Of a stretch of 64,000 bases of DNA, positions 17,416 through 24,899 are shown one piece after another. The DNA is from JAGLQQ01 sp043806135 (GTDB lineage Bacteria; Omnitrophota; Gorgyraeia; B26-G9). Each line of letters starts with the position of its first letter. The first letter of the stretch is position 1. Made by a program: the position numbers and the translations under genes. The notes below the pieces were generated by a model. That model was not told the DNA's origin. It worked only from the letters and a program-made list of their open reading frames with translations, and did not search any database. Where the stretch lies: positions 9,829 through 73,828 of the forward strand of contig JAZDHG010000064.1 of NCBI GenBank assembly GCA_043806135.1. Direction: 5' to 3'.

Positions 17416-17760
17416 TTAATTAACCTTCTTATTTAATTTAAGTTTAGGGGCATCTGACCAGAGATGTTCCAGATCATAAAAAAAGCGTGTTTCCTCGTCA
17501 AAAATATGGACAATAACACTAAAATAATCAAGCACTACCCATTTTGCTTCCCGATATCCTTCAGCATGATGTACACCCATCCCATCTTTACGCAGCCCCT
17601 CATTTATACCATCGGCAATACTCTTGATATGGGTCGCAGATGTACCGGTAATTATTACAAAAAAATCGCAGAAGTTAGCAGCCTTTCTTAAATCTAGAGC
17701 AGTGATATCAACTGCTTTTTTATCAACTGCCAGCTTAACTATTTTTATTACTTTACTCAT
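17416..17760 (-). CDS. rsfS: Ribosomal silencing factor RsfS
   Basis: It binds ribosomal protein L14 and blocks subunit joining when nutrients are scarce. The 114-residue product has the DUF143 core: A-V-D-K-K-A-V-D-I-T-A-L-D-L-R, C-D-F-F-V-I-I-T-G-T-S and W-V-V-L-D-Y-F-S-V-I-V-H-I-F near residue 85. I start at the ATG at 17760; a GTG at 17775 is in frame but sits almost on top of its own purine stretch. It lies downstream of nadD, the usual bacterial neighbour, with a 40-codon ORF in between. Confidence 0.92.
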   Translation of the reverse strand: MSKVIKIVKLAVDKKAVDITALDLRKAANFCDFFVIITGTSATHIKSIADGINEGLRKDGMGVHHAEGYREAKWVVLDYFSVIVHIFDEETRFFYDLEHLWSDAPKLKLNKKVN

Positions 17761-17783
17761 CAATTTAATCCACACTCCCTTTC

Positions 17784-17906
17784 TTAATTTTGCAAAATGA
17801 TCTCTTCTTCACTTACTAAAAATCGCTCAAAAATTTTAATTATAAATCCATAACACAGGCAACGCACAAGAAGTACAGGCAGGATATAAATAATTTGAAT
17901 TTCCAT
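17784..17906 (-). CDS. Small membrane-peptide ORF between nadD and rsfS
   Basis: A 40-codon ORF fits exactly into the gap. Its ATG starts one base after the nadD stop (TAAaATG) and its TAA lies just before rsfS. Residues 4-25 are hydrophobic (I-I-Y-I-L-P-V-L-L-V-R-C-L-C-Y-G-F-I-I), followed by a charged tail with E-E-E. It lacks its own ribosome binding site, so it would depend on coupling from nadD. I recognise no family. It may be chance, but spacing and a single membrane-like helix make it worth listing. Confidence 0.4.
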   Translation of the reverse strand: MEIQIIYILPVLLVRCLCYGFIIKIFERFLVSEEEIILQN

Positions 17907-17907
17907 T

Positions 17908-18501
17908 TTAACGATACAATTTTCTTTCTATTATAAATTTATATACCGCATCTCCGATGATCTGTTCAACTGATTGCCCGCTATGCAGCAACTGTCTTAT
18001 TCGACTGCTTGAAATATCTGGAAATTCCCCTTTCAAAAAAACCATCTTCTCCGGCACCTGATGACTCTTAAATCCCGGCCGCATGGCTACAGCGAATGTA
18101 CAAAGCGAAAATATCTCATTGATGTTTCTCCAGGTTTTAAGCTCAGGAATAGCGTCTGATCCCACAATAAAATAAAATTGTGCATCCGGTTCAGTCTCTC
18201 TTAAAACCTTAAGCGTTTCCACAGAATAAGAAACACCGCTTTTTTCTATTTCAATCCGGCAGACACTAAAATTAGGCCTGTCTTCAATCGCCAGCTTAAC
18301 CATTTCATAGCGTAATTCAACATCAATAATATCAGGTCTATTTTTATGAGGCGGTTCTCGAGATGGAACAAATAACACATGGTTCAGGCCTAACTGAGCA
18401 CATGCTGCTTCAGCTATTAGAATATGGCCATTATGAGGCGGGTCAAACGTTCCCCCGAGAATTCCGACTCTCTTTCTAAACTCTAATTTGTCCATTACCA
18501 A
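17908..18501 (-). CDS. nadD: Nicotinate-nucleotide adenylyltransferase
   Basis: It adenylates nicotinate mononucleotide in NAD synthesis. The nucleotidyltransferase signature G-G-T-F-D-P-P-H-N-G-H is at about residues 16-26 and the I-S-S-S-R-I-R motif near residue 170. A P-S-R-E-P-P-H-K stretch follows the first motif as in NadD. It overlaps the end of proA by 26 bases. The first four codons (M-V-M-D) offer two starts, of which the second ATG is equally plausible. Confidence 0.95.
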   Translation of the reverse strand: MVMDKLEFRKRVGILGGTFDPPHNGHILIAEAACAQLGLNHVLFVPSREPPHKNRPDIIDVELRYEMVKLAIEDRPNFSVCRIEIEKSGVSYSVETLKVLRETEPDAQFYFIVGSDAIPELKTWRNINEIFSLCTFAVAMRPGFKSHQVPEKMVFLKGEFPDISSSRIRQLLHSGQSVEQIIGDAVYKFIIERKLYR

Positions 18502-19732
18502 TGACCATGTATTTATAGGTGGTTAATTCCTTGAGTCCCATCGGGCCGCGGGCATGGAGTTTATCTGTGCTCACCCCGATCTCCGCTCCTAAACCGAACT
18601 CATTGCCATCTGTAAACCGGGTTGAAGCATTAAGATAGACGCATGCAGAATCAACTGATTTTAAAAATTTCATGCCGTTTTGGAAATTCTCGGTAATGAT
18701 CGCATCTGAATGTTTAGTTCCGAACTTTACAATATGTGCCAATGCCTCAGCCATGGAATTGACAACCTTTACAGATAGTATCAGATCAAGAAATTCAGTA
18801 GCATAATCCTCATTAGTTGCTATTTTAACGTCCTTTACAAGCTTTATTGTCTTTGGACATCCTCTGATTTCAACTTTTGCTTTTTTTAATCTTTTAACGA
18901 TTCGCGGTATAAATTCCGATGCTATCGATTTATGAACAAGCAAACATTCCATTGCATTACAGGTTGACGGACGTTGTACCTTAGCATTAAAAGCAATTTC
19001 CTCAGCCATGCTCAAGTCAGCATATTTGTCAACAAATGTATGGCATATCCCCTTGTAATGCTTTATTACCGGTATTTTCGAGTTTTCAACAACACTTCTG
19101 ATCAAAGATTCTCCACCGCGGGGAATGATCAGATCGATATATTCGGATAAACTTAACATTATTAAAACAGCCTCACGGTCAGTTGTGGCAATAAAGCTGA
19201 CGCACCCATCAGGGAACCCGCATTTAGTAAGCGCCCTGGAAATGGCCTTGTAAATTGCAAGATTGGAATGTATTGATTCTTTGCCTCCGCGTAATATTAC
19301 AGCATTACCTGACTTCAGACATAATGCGGCACAATCGCTGGTAACATTAGGACGCGATTCATATATTATTCCAATTACACCAAGCGGAACACTCATTTTG
19401 CAGATATTTAAACCGTTAGGTCTTCTCCACATCTTTATTGCCTCACCTACTGGATCAGCCAGCGCAATCACAGACTTAAGATCATCACTCATTTTTTTTA
19501 TTCTACTATCATCGAGCGTAAGTCTCTCTATAAAAGCAACGGAACTTTTCTGGAGTTTTGCAAACTCTATATCTTTTTTATTGGCCTTTAATATTGCCTG
19601 CTTACCTTTAAGCAAACTCTCCGCCATTGCCTTCAAAGCTTTGTTTTTTTGCTCAGTCGACAGCGTTGCTAAATAGCGTGAGGCCTTTTGGGCTTGAACC
19701 GCAATATGTAAAATCTCTTTTTTAAAGGACAT
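18476..19732 (-). CDS. proA: Glutamate-5-semialdehyde dehydrogenase (gamma-glutamyl phosphate reductase)
   Basis: Second enzyme of proline synthesis: NADPH-dependent reduction of gamma-glutamyl phosphate. The 418 residues match the family length. P-L-G-V-I-G-I-I-Y-E-S-R-P-N-V-T is near 117, the Rossmann-type L-K-S-G-N-A-V-I-L-R-G-G-K-E near 145, and the catalytic cysteine lies in R-P-S-T-C-N-A-M-E. AGGAGG precedes the ATG. Its partner proB is upstream but separated by 307 bases, unusually far for this pair; the gap contains the structured element at 19805-19936 and two TATAAT boxes on the minus strand. Confidence 0.95.
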   Translation of the reverse strand: MSFKKEILHIAVQAQKASRYLATLSTEQKNKALKAMAESLLKGKQAILKANKKDIEFAKLQKSSVAFIERLTLDDSRIKKMSDDLKSVIALADPVGEAIKMWRRPNGLNICKMSVPLGVIGIIYESRPNVTSDCAALCLKSGNAVILRGGKESIHSNLAIYKAISRALTKCGFPDGCVSFIATTDREAVLIMLSLSEYIDLIIPRGGESLIRSVVENSKIPVIKHYKGICHTFVDKYADLSMAEEIAFNAKVQRPSTCNAMECLLVHKSIASEFIPRIVKRLKKAKVEIRGCPKTIKLVKDVKIATNEDYATEFLDLILSVKVVNSMAEALAHIVKFGTKHSDAIITENFQNGMKFLKSVDSACVYLNASTRFTDGNEFGLGAEIGVSTDKLHARGPMGLKELTTYKYMVIGNGQIRV

Positions 19733-19804
19733 TACATCCTCCTGGTATAATCTTCAGACATAGTTATAGTGATTATACCTGATTACTAAGATTAATAAAG
19801 ATTA

Positions 19805-19936
19805 TACCCTTGCGGGTACCTAACCCCGGAAATCTTCCCCTGTGGAATGAGCAGCATTCCCAGGACTAAGTACCCGAAATTCCAAAAAAATTTCAGGGTG
19901 CAGATTTCTCGGGGCAGCGATTAAACCATTAATCGC
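19805..19936 (-). ncRNA. Candidate structured RNA with a three-way junction, between proB and proA
   Basis: The core (19824-19914) folds as one closed three-way junction. Stem P1 pairs 19824-19835 with 19902-19914: twelve pairs and one bulged base. Stem P2 pairs ACCC and GAAATT (19872-19881) with AATTTC and GGGT (19889-19899), with one bulge. Stem P3 pairs CCTG and GGAATG (19839-19849) with CATTCC and CAGG (19855-19864), with one bulge. Junction strands are short (2, 7 and 3 bases). A hairpin of eight pairs lies on one side (19917-19936). On the other (19805-19818) TACCC pairs with GGGTA; on the minus strand its loop is GCAA, a GNRA tetraloop. The minus strand is therefore the likelier RNA, as part of the proB-proA transcript. 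An alternative pairing, CGGGTAC with GTACCCG (19813-19819 with 19870-19876), would compete with these stems. I match it to no known riboswitch, and a mobile palindromic element is the main alternative. The rest of the gap 19733-20039 has no gene. Confidence 0.5.
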
Positions 19937-20039
19937 CTTCCGTTATAACTTTTATTACCAAAGTTACCAATAATCCGATTTTATATCCTGATGCCTTTAA
20001 ATCAAACATCCTCGCTTCTTTCTCCTTACAGGATGTCTT

Positions 20040-21146
20040 TTACCTTAAGATAACCAGGTTGTTTCTATGCACTACTTCATCATAGGATTTGCAGCCCAGA
20101 ATCTCTTCAATATCAGCTGTCTTGGCCTGTTTAATCCTGCTTACTTCCTCGCTTGAGTAATTTACAAGTCCTCTGGCAATCTCATTATGATGTTCATCGC
20201 AGATAATTACCAGGTCCCCGAAAGAAAAAGCTCCAACAACTGCTGTGATACCGATAGCCAGAAGACTTTTTCCTTTTTTCAGCAATGCCTGTTTTGCCCC
20301 CTCATCAATAATAATTTTACCGCAGTTCTTACAGCTGAATGCGATCCAGCGTTTCTTACCGGACATCTTATCCTTTTTAGGCAAAAACCAGGTGCACAAA
20401 GTTTGTTCTTTAACTATTTGTTCTAAAATATCTTTATTCTGCCCGTTGGCAATAACCATGGGAATCCCGGCATTGACCGCTATCTTTGCCGCTTCAAGCT
20501 TGGTGATCATTCCGCCCACAGTTGTTTTTTTTACCGTGTCACTGGCAAAGCTGCTTATGCATGAATCTACATTTTCTATCCTTGAGATAACATTTCCCTG
20601 AGGATCATAAAAACCATCTACATCAGAGAGTATAATCAAAAGCTGCGCATCGATTAATGCCGCGACCTGAGCCGAAAGCTTATCATTGTCACCAAACTTA
20701 ATCTCGTCGGTTACCACAGCATCGTTCTCATTTACAATCGGGACGATGTTGTCTCTTTGCAGAAGGCTTAAAAGCGTATTACGCGCATTTAAATATCGCG
20801 TACGGTTTTCTAAACAGTCCGATGTAAGCAATATCTGAGCGGTTAGATAATTATTTTTCCTGAATAGCTGCTCGTAATCAAACATAAGTACACTTTGACC
20901 TACTGCTGCTGCAGTTGCACAAGCAAGCATTGAAGTCGGCCTCTCGCTAAGGGCGAGTTTTTCCATGCCGCAGGCAATAGCACCGGATGAGACAATCACA
21001 ACATCAAACCCCATGATTTTAAGCTTTATTACTCCGCTTGTGATCATTTCCAGGCGCTTCATGTCCATTTTACCAGTATGAGAGGTCAATATGCTTGAGC
21101 CTACCTTTACGACTATTTTATCGCCTTTTTTTAATTTAATATCCAT
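20040..21146 (-). CDS. proB: Glutamate 5-kinase
   Basis: First enzyme of proline synthesis, phosphorylating glutamate. The N-terminal amino-acid kinase domain (residues 1-255) has V-K-V-G-S-S-I-L-T, V-S-S-G-A-I-A-C-G and N-E-N-D-A-V-V-T-D-E-I-K-F-G-D-N-D. A C-terminal PUA domain follows (about 270-360) with S-L-L-A-I-G-I-T-A-V-V-G-A-F and A-R-G-L-V-N-Y-S-S. Length 368 is normal for the PUA-containing form. The end of obgE lies 30 bases upstream. Confidence 0.95.
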   Translation of the reverse strand: MDIKLKKGDKIVVKVGSSILTSHTGKMDMKRLEMITSGVIKLKIMGFDVVIVSSGAIACGMEKLALSERPTSMLACATAAAVGQSVLMFDYEQLFRKNNYLTAQILLTSDCLENRTRYLNARNTLLSLLQRDNIVPIVNENDAVVTDEIKFGDNDKLSAQVAALIDAQLLIILSDVDGFYDPQGNVISRIENVDSCISSFASDTVKKTTVGGMITKLEAAKIAVNAGIPMVIANGQNKDILEQIVKEQTLCTWFLPKKDKMSGKKRWIAFSCKNCGKIIIDEGAKQALLKKGKSLLAIGITAVVGAFSFGDLVIICDEHHNEIARGLVNYSSEEVSRIKQAKTADIEEILGCKSYDEVVHRNNLVILR

Positions 21147-21176
21147 TTCTAATTTCCGGTCTTAATTTTATGAAGG

Positions 21177-22145
21177 TTAGTCTAAAAATAATTTCTTAAA
21201 TAAAAAGTCCGTGATTTTTTTTATTCCCTCTCCGGTAACACAGGAGCTAAGGTATATTTTCTCTTTAATTTGTATTTTGAAATCTTTTAAATTTTCCTGA
21301 GCCCCAGGCAAATCCATTTTATTTGACACCAGCACCCGAGGTCTTTCCATAAGCAGCCTATCATATGATTCTATTTCGTTGATAAGGTTCCGATAATCAT
21401 CAACAGGCTGACGTCCGTCTGTACCGGACATATCAATAATAAATAGCAAAAGTTTTGTTCGCTCTATATGGCGCAGGAATTCAAGCCCTAAACCTTTACC
21501 TTTATGAGCATCTTTTATTATTCCCGGGATATCCGCGACTACGAATCTTTTATGCGATTGGCTGGATTTAACTACCCCAAGGACAGGGCGAATTGTTGTG
21601 AAAGGAAATTGTGCTACTTTTGACTTAGCCTCAGAAACAGTATTTACAAATGACGATTTACCGGCATTTGGATATCCGATAAGGCCTACATCAGCGATAA
21701 GCTTTAACTCCAGATTTATTATTTTCTCTTGACCTGGAGCGCCTTCAGTAGCCGGGCTTCCCCGGTGATTTCCTTTACCAGCCGCGCCGCCTTTTGCAAC
21801 TATAACCTGTTCATTTTCTTTATTCAGATCGCGGATCAAAAGTCCATTCTGATTATCACGTATAATTGTGCCCGGAGGAACAAGAATGATACGGTCTTCG
21901 CCGTCTCTGCCTTTTTTCAGATTGCTGCTTCCATTTTTGCCTGATACAGATTTAAAATGCTGCTGATAACGAAAGTCCAGCAACGTATGTACATTGGGAT
22001 CGGTGCGCATAATTACATTACCGCCAATGCCTCCATTGCCTCCGTCACGACGGCGATAACGCATCCCTCTCTTATTACAGAAGCTTTCACAGCCCTGGCC
22101 GCCGTTACCCGCTTTGATGTAGATTTTAGCCCGGTCAACAAACAT
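21177..22145 (-). CDS. obgE: GTPase ObgE/CgtA
   Basis: A GTPase involved in 50S ribosome assembly and stress response. The glycine-rich Obg fold occupies residues 1-158. The G domain follows with G1 G-Y-P-N-A-G-K-S-S, G3 D-I-P-G-I and G4 N-K-M-D. It ends at 322 residues, so the variable C-terminal OCT domain of some Obg proteins is absent, as in many bacteria. It follows rpmA by 15 bases, in the widespread order rplU-rpmA-obgE. Confidence 0.95.
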   Translation of the reverse strand: MFVDRAKIYIKAGNGGQGCESFCNKRGMRYRRRDGGNGGIGGNVIMRTDPNVHTLLDFRYQQHFKSVSGKNGSSNLKKGRDGEDRIILVPPGTIIRDNQNGLLIRDLNKENEQVIVAKGGAAGKGNHRGSPATEGAPGQEKIINLELKLIADVGLIGYPNAGKSSFVNTVSEAKSKVAQFPFTTIRPVLGVVKSSQSHKRFVVADIPGIIKDAHKGKGLGLEFLRHIERTKLLLFIIDMSGTDGRQPVDDYRNLINEIESYDRLLMERPRVLVSNKMDLPGAQENLKDFKIQIKEKIYLSSCVTGEGIKKITDFLFKKLFLD

Positions 22146-22160
22146 GACCTTTAATTAACC

Positions 22161-22403
22161 TTAGTTAGCACTAACACTGATTACTTTTGATTTGGGAAAG
22201 CAAACTTTCCCGTCAATAAGAGAATATAGGGTATAGTCCCTGCCCACACCGACATTTTTACCGGGTTTAAACTTCATACCGCACTGCCGGATTAATATTG
22301 ATCCGGCTCGAACTGCTTCTCCTCCATAATGTTTAACTCCTAACCGCTTTGAATTACTGTCTCTTCCGTTGCGGCTTGCGCCTTGCCCCTTATGAGTTGC
22401 CAT
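22161..22403 (-). CDS. rpmA: 50S ribosomal protein L27
   Basis: An 80-residue ribosomal protein whose N-terminus reaches the peptidyl transferase centre. The sequence A-T-H-K-G-Q-G-A-S-R-N-G-R-D-S and the R-A-G-S-I-L-I-R-Q motif are diagnostic. It starts directly with the mature-type sequence and has none of the cleavable N-terminal extension seen in Firmicutes. AGGAG precedes the ATG. The 204-base gap to rplU is longer than usual and contains an inverted repeat. Confidence 0.97.
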   Translation of the reverse strand: MATHKGQGASRNGRDSNSKRLGVKHYGGEAVRAGSILIRQCGMKFKPGKNVGVGRDYTLYSLIDGKVCFPKSKVISVSAN

Positions 22404-22470
22404 CTTTTTATCTCCTTTAATGAAGCCATGCTTTACATAAAAAATGATGTAAATTATTTGGCTGAATTAA

Positions 22471-22573
22471 ACCCCGTACCAAAGCGATACTATACCTCTT
22501 AGCTCAAGTGCTAGGGCCTTTAATTAAATTTTTTAGCCGCATCAAATTTTTAAGTTAGCTTTTGGTGCGGGGT
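22471..22573 (-). promoter_or_regulatory. Long-range inverted repeat in the rplU-rpmA gap
   Basis: ACCCCG-T-ACCAAA-GC (22471-22485) pairs with GC-T-TTTGGT-G-CGGGGT (22558-22573), about 14 pairs with one bulge and one mismatch or wobble. A smaller stem lies inside (TTAGC with GCTA-type pairing at 22499-22515). It sits in the leader upstream of rpmA and could be a ribosomal-protein leader or a processing site. It is not one of the L21/L27 leaders I know. Confidence 0.35.
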
Positions 22574-22607
22574 AAATATCCTAACTCTTTGGCTGTAGAA
22601 CCCATAT

Positions 22608-22922
22608 CTACGCCTTATTTATATTTTTAATAATCAATTTCGTTAACTTTTGTCTGTGACCGGTCTTTTTATGCGAGTCTTTCCTGCGTAAATATTTATA
22701 GACCACTAATTTTTTCCCTTTTGTCTGCTCTATCACCTCAGCCTCGACCTTTGCCCCTAAAACAAACGGCTGCCCGATCTCAACTTTTTTACCATCAGCA
22801 ATTAACAGCACTTTATCCAGTGAAATAGTACTCTTTGCTTCCTCGTCAAGTTTATTAACCTCAATAACATCTTTTGGCGCAACCTTATATTGCTTACCAC
22901 CAATCTCTAAAATCGCATACAC
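22608..22922 (-). CDS. rplU: 50S ribosomal protein L21
   Basis: A 104-residue large-subunit protein binding 23S rRNA. Diagnostic stretches are Y-A-I-L-E-I-G-G-K-Q-Y-K-V, G-A-K-V-E-A-E-V-I and Y-K-Y-L-R-R-K-D-S-H-K-K-T-G-H-R-Q. I place the start at the GTG at 22922, because GGAGGTG lies seven bases before it and the protein then begins Y-A-I-L like its relatives. Starting five codons earlier at a TTG would bury that site inside the coding region. It lies downstream of rng in the same operon. Confidence 0.95.
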   Translation of the reverse strand: MYAILEIGGKQYKVAPKDVIEVNKLDEEAKSTISLDKVLLIADGKKVEIGQPFVLGAKVEAEVIEQTKGKKLVVYKYLRRKDSHKKTGHRQKLTKLIIKNINKA

Positions 22923-22991
22923 AGCATCCACCTCCAAATTTAAACTTTCATTTTTTCTCTTTTTCTAAAAAAAACAGTATTAGTGAGTATA

Positions 22992-24503
22992 TCACAAAAA
23001 CATAACCTCTTCAATACCTAAATGTTCGTCAGTAATTATGGCAATTTTCACCCACATCTTCTTTTCCATATTGGTAATAGTCATGCGGTCTTCATTGAGC
23101 AGCCGCATCGCTATTTTGGGGTGTACCTTTACCTTAAGATAACGCCTCTTATTTGATTGAAGAAAACATCTGATCTGTCTTAATACCGCAATAGCAATAG
23201 TTTGTATAGATTTTATCCTGCCTGTTCCGCTGCAATGAACGCATTTATCAAAAATTACACTATCCAGGTTCTTTCTTATCCTCTGTCTGGCTATTTGAAC
23301 AATCCCCAGCGGAGAAAAAGGATACACCGTAAAACGCGCCTTATCATTTTCCATGGCCTTCAGCAGCACGCTAAGTACCTTTTTCTGATGCGAAGACTGC
23401 TGCATATCAATAAAGTCAATTATAATTATCCCGGCCAAGTCTTTCAAAGCTATTTGGCGCGCTATTTCTTTTGCCGCCTCTAAGTTAGTCAGAAAAGCTG
23501 TTTCCTCCAGCCTGCCTCTATTTACAAAACTGCCGCTATTTACGTCAATTGAGATCAGAGCCTCTGTCCTTTCAATAACTATATATCCGCCCTTTTTAAG
23601 CGATACCTTCTGGGCAAATATCTTTTCTATTTGCTGCTGCACATCATTTTGCTCAAATAGATGCATTTTTTCATTATAAAAACGAATATATCTTCGCAAA
23701 TGCGGAGCCAGAGTTTGGATAAAGCCCATTACTTTTTTATAATCCTCTTTCTTATCGATCAATACCTGTTTTATATCATCGTTGAAAAGATCTCTGGCTA
23801 CTCTCAAAATCAGATCATATTCCTCGTGTATTAAACAAGGAGCATCCCTTCTGGAAGATTTAACTTTTATTGTTTTCCATAATCTGAGCAGGTATTTTAA
23901 TTCACGGGCAAACTCCCGCTTTCCCATCCTCTGGGCCTGAGTACGCATAATACAGCCCATATCTTTAGGCAACCCTATTTCCTTAAGCAGCGCTTTAAGA
24001 CGCTGCCTCTCTTTATCATTGGTTATCTTTTTGGAAATCCCAATATTTTTACTATACGGCATTAATACCAAAAAACGCCCCGGAAGACTTATTTGGGAAG
24101 TCAAACGGCACCCCTTTGTCCCAAACGGCTCTTTAACTACCTGAACTAAGACGTCCTGACCCTTTGTCAAAAGTTTATCTATTGTTTTTATTTCATGGTT
24201 TGTTTTGTTAGAGGCATTATCTGATTCAGCATCATCCGCGTTCTCAATGGCATATTCTTCTGAACGCATTGATTCAGGCAGTAATTCCTGCACATATAAA
24301 AACCCGTTTTTCTCCAGTCCGACATCAATAAATGCCGCTTCCATGCCTTTAACAATCTGTGCCACTTTGCCTTTGTATATATTGCCGGCCAGATGCGCCA
24401 CACTGGTTCTTTCCAGGAAAAACTCCTCCAGCTTGCCGTTTTCTAAAACAGCAACCCTCTTTTCTTGTTCATCAATACTCATTAAAACTTCTTTATTCTG
24501 CAT
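22992..24503 (-). CDS. rng: Ribonuclease E/G
   Basis: An endoribonuclease that cleaves single-stranded AU-rich RNA and matures rRNA. The 503 residues carry the S1-like domain (residues ~38-140, G-N-I-Y-K-G-K-V ... M-E-A-A-F-I-D-V-G), the catalytic DNase-I-like region with I-S-I-D-V-N-S-G and I-I-I-I-D-F-I-D-M, and the zinc-link C-V-H-C-S-G-T-G. There is no long C-terminal scaffold, so it is closer to RNase G. It overlaps the DUF2344 gene by 11 bases. A large hairpin upstream of that gene (24815-24869) may be a regulatory leader. Confidence 0.94.
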   Translation of the reverse strand: MQNKEVLMSIDEQEKRVAVLENGKLEEFFLERTSVAHLAGNIYKGKVAQIVKGMEAAFIDVGLEKNGFLYVQELLPESMRSEEYAIENADDAESDNASNKTNHEIKTIDKLLTKGQDVLVQVVKEPFGTKGCRLTSQISLPGRFLVLMPYSKNIGISKKITNDKERQRLKALLKEIGLPKDMGCIMRTQAQRMGKREFARELKYLLRLWKTIKVKSSRRDAPCLIHEEYDLILRVARDLFNDDIKQVLIDKKEDYKKVMGFIQTLAPHLRRYIRFYNEKMHLFEQNDVQQQIEKIFAQKVSLKKGGYIVIERTEALISIDVNSGSFVNRGRLEETAFLTNLEAAKEIARQIALKDLAGIIIIDFIDMQQSSHQKKVLSVLLKAMENDKARFTVYPFSPLGIVQIARQRIRKNLDSVIFDKCVHCSGTGRIKSIQTIAIAVLRQIRCFLQSNKRRYLKVKVHPKIAMRLLNEDRMTITNMEKKMWVKIAIITDEHLGIEEVMFL

Positions 24504-24798
24504 AATTAATCTCTATAGTCCTTAAATCTTCATTTAACTGTCTATCTATTCTGTCTTTGAATTCCAGCAGTTCCATTTTTGTTTTCAAAAAAAATAATAC
24601 TTCCATTTCACCTCTTACCCCCAGTTTTAGAGCCTGGTCGAACTTCACCTTTGGATGAGGGCTGAACCCCTCAGTCAGGACAAAAGGGATTTCCGCACGT
24701 CTTAATGCCCTGTAAATAAGTCTTATAAAATCCAGGTGCGATATAAAACGCATCATTCCATCTTTTTTAAACTTTGCCTTAATTTTCAGTACATCCAT
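24493..24798 (-). CDS. DUF2344 (TIGR03936-like) protein, short form
   Basis: A 101-residue protein matching the start of the DUF2344 family: I-K-A-K-F-K-K-D-G-M-M-R-F-I-S-H-L-D and L-T-E-G-F-S-P-H-P-K-V-K-F. In other bacteria this domain is usually about twice as long and often sits next to a radical-SAM protein and RNase E/G. Here only the N-terminal half is present and it ends in the start of rng, overlapping by 11 bases. The function is unknown; gene neighbourhood suggests RNA metabolism. The shortening may be genuine or the remains of decay. Confidence 0.8.
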   Translation of the reverse strand: MDVLKIKAKFKKDGMMRFISHLDFIRLIYRALRRAEIPFVLTEGFSPHPKVKFDQALKLGVRGEMEVLFFLKTKMELLEFKDRIDRQLNEDLRTIEINYAE

Positions 24799-24881
24799 CT
24801 AGGTTTTAACAAAAGACAAAAACCTAGGACTTAAGGATCTAGCATCTCCCTTAGTCCCCGGTTTTTGTCTAAGGGTTAAAA
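24799..24881 (-). promoter_or_regulatory. Large hairpin between pilQ and the DUF2344-rng operon
   Basis: GACAAAAACC (24815-24824) pairs with GGTTTTTGTC (24860-24869); after a two-base internal loop, GGACT pairs with AGTCC and AAGG with CCTT, about 19 pairs in all. A competing stem pairs CTAGGTTTT (24799-24807) with AAAACCTAG (24819-24827). An outer TTTTAA/TTAAAA pair flanks it. It lies directly before the start codon at 24798, and could end pilQ transcription, attenuate the downstream operon, or be an RNase target. Confidence 0.55.
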
Positions 24882-24899
24882 TTTTACTAAAACTAATTT

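Noticed and set aside
17416..17775. Longer start (GTG) for rsfS
   Set aside because: The purine stretch nearly touches the GTG; the ATG at 17760 fits the family better.
19733..19800. Two TATAAT boxes before proA as separate promoters
   Set aside because: No convincing -35 elements at 16-18 bases; kept only as a remark.
22495..22520. tRNA D-arm-like string (TAGCTCAAGTGCTAGGGC) in the rplU-rpmA gap
   Set aside because: No matching acceptor stem, anticodon stem or T-arm can be folded around it on either strand.
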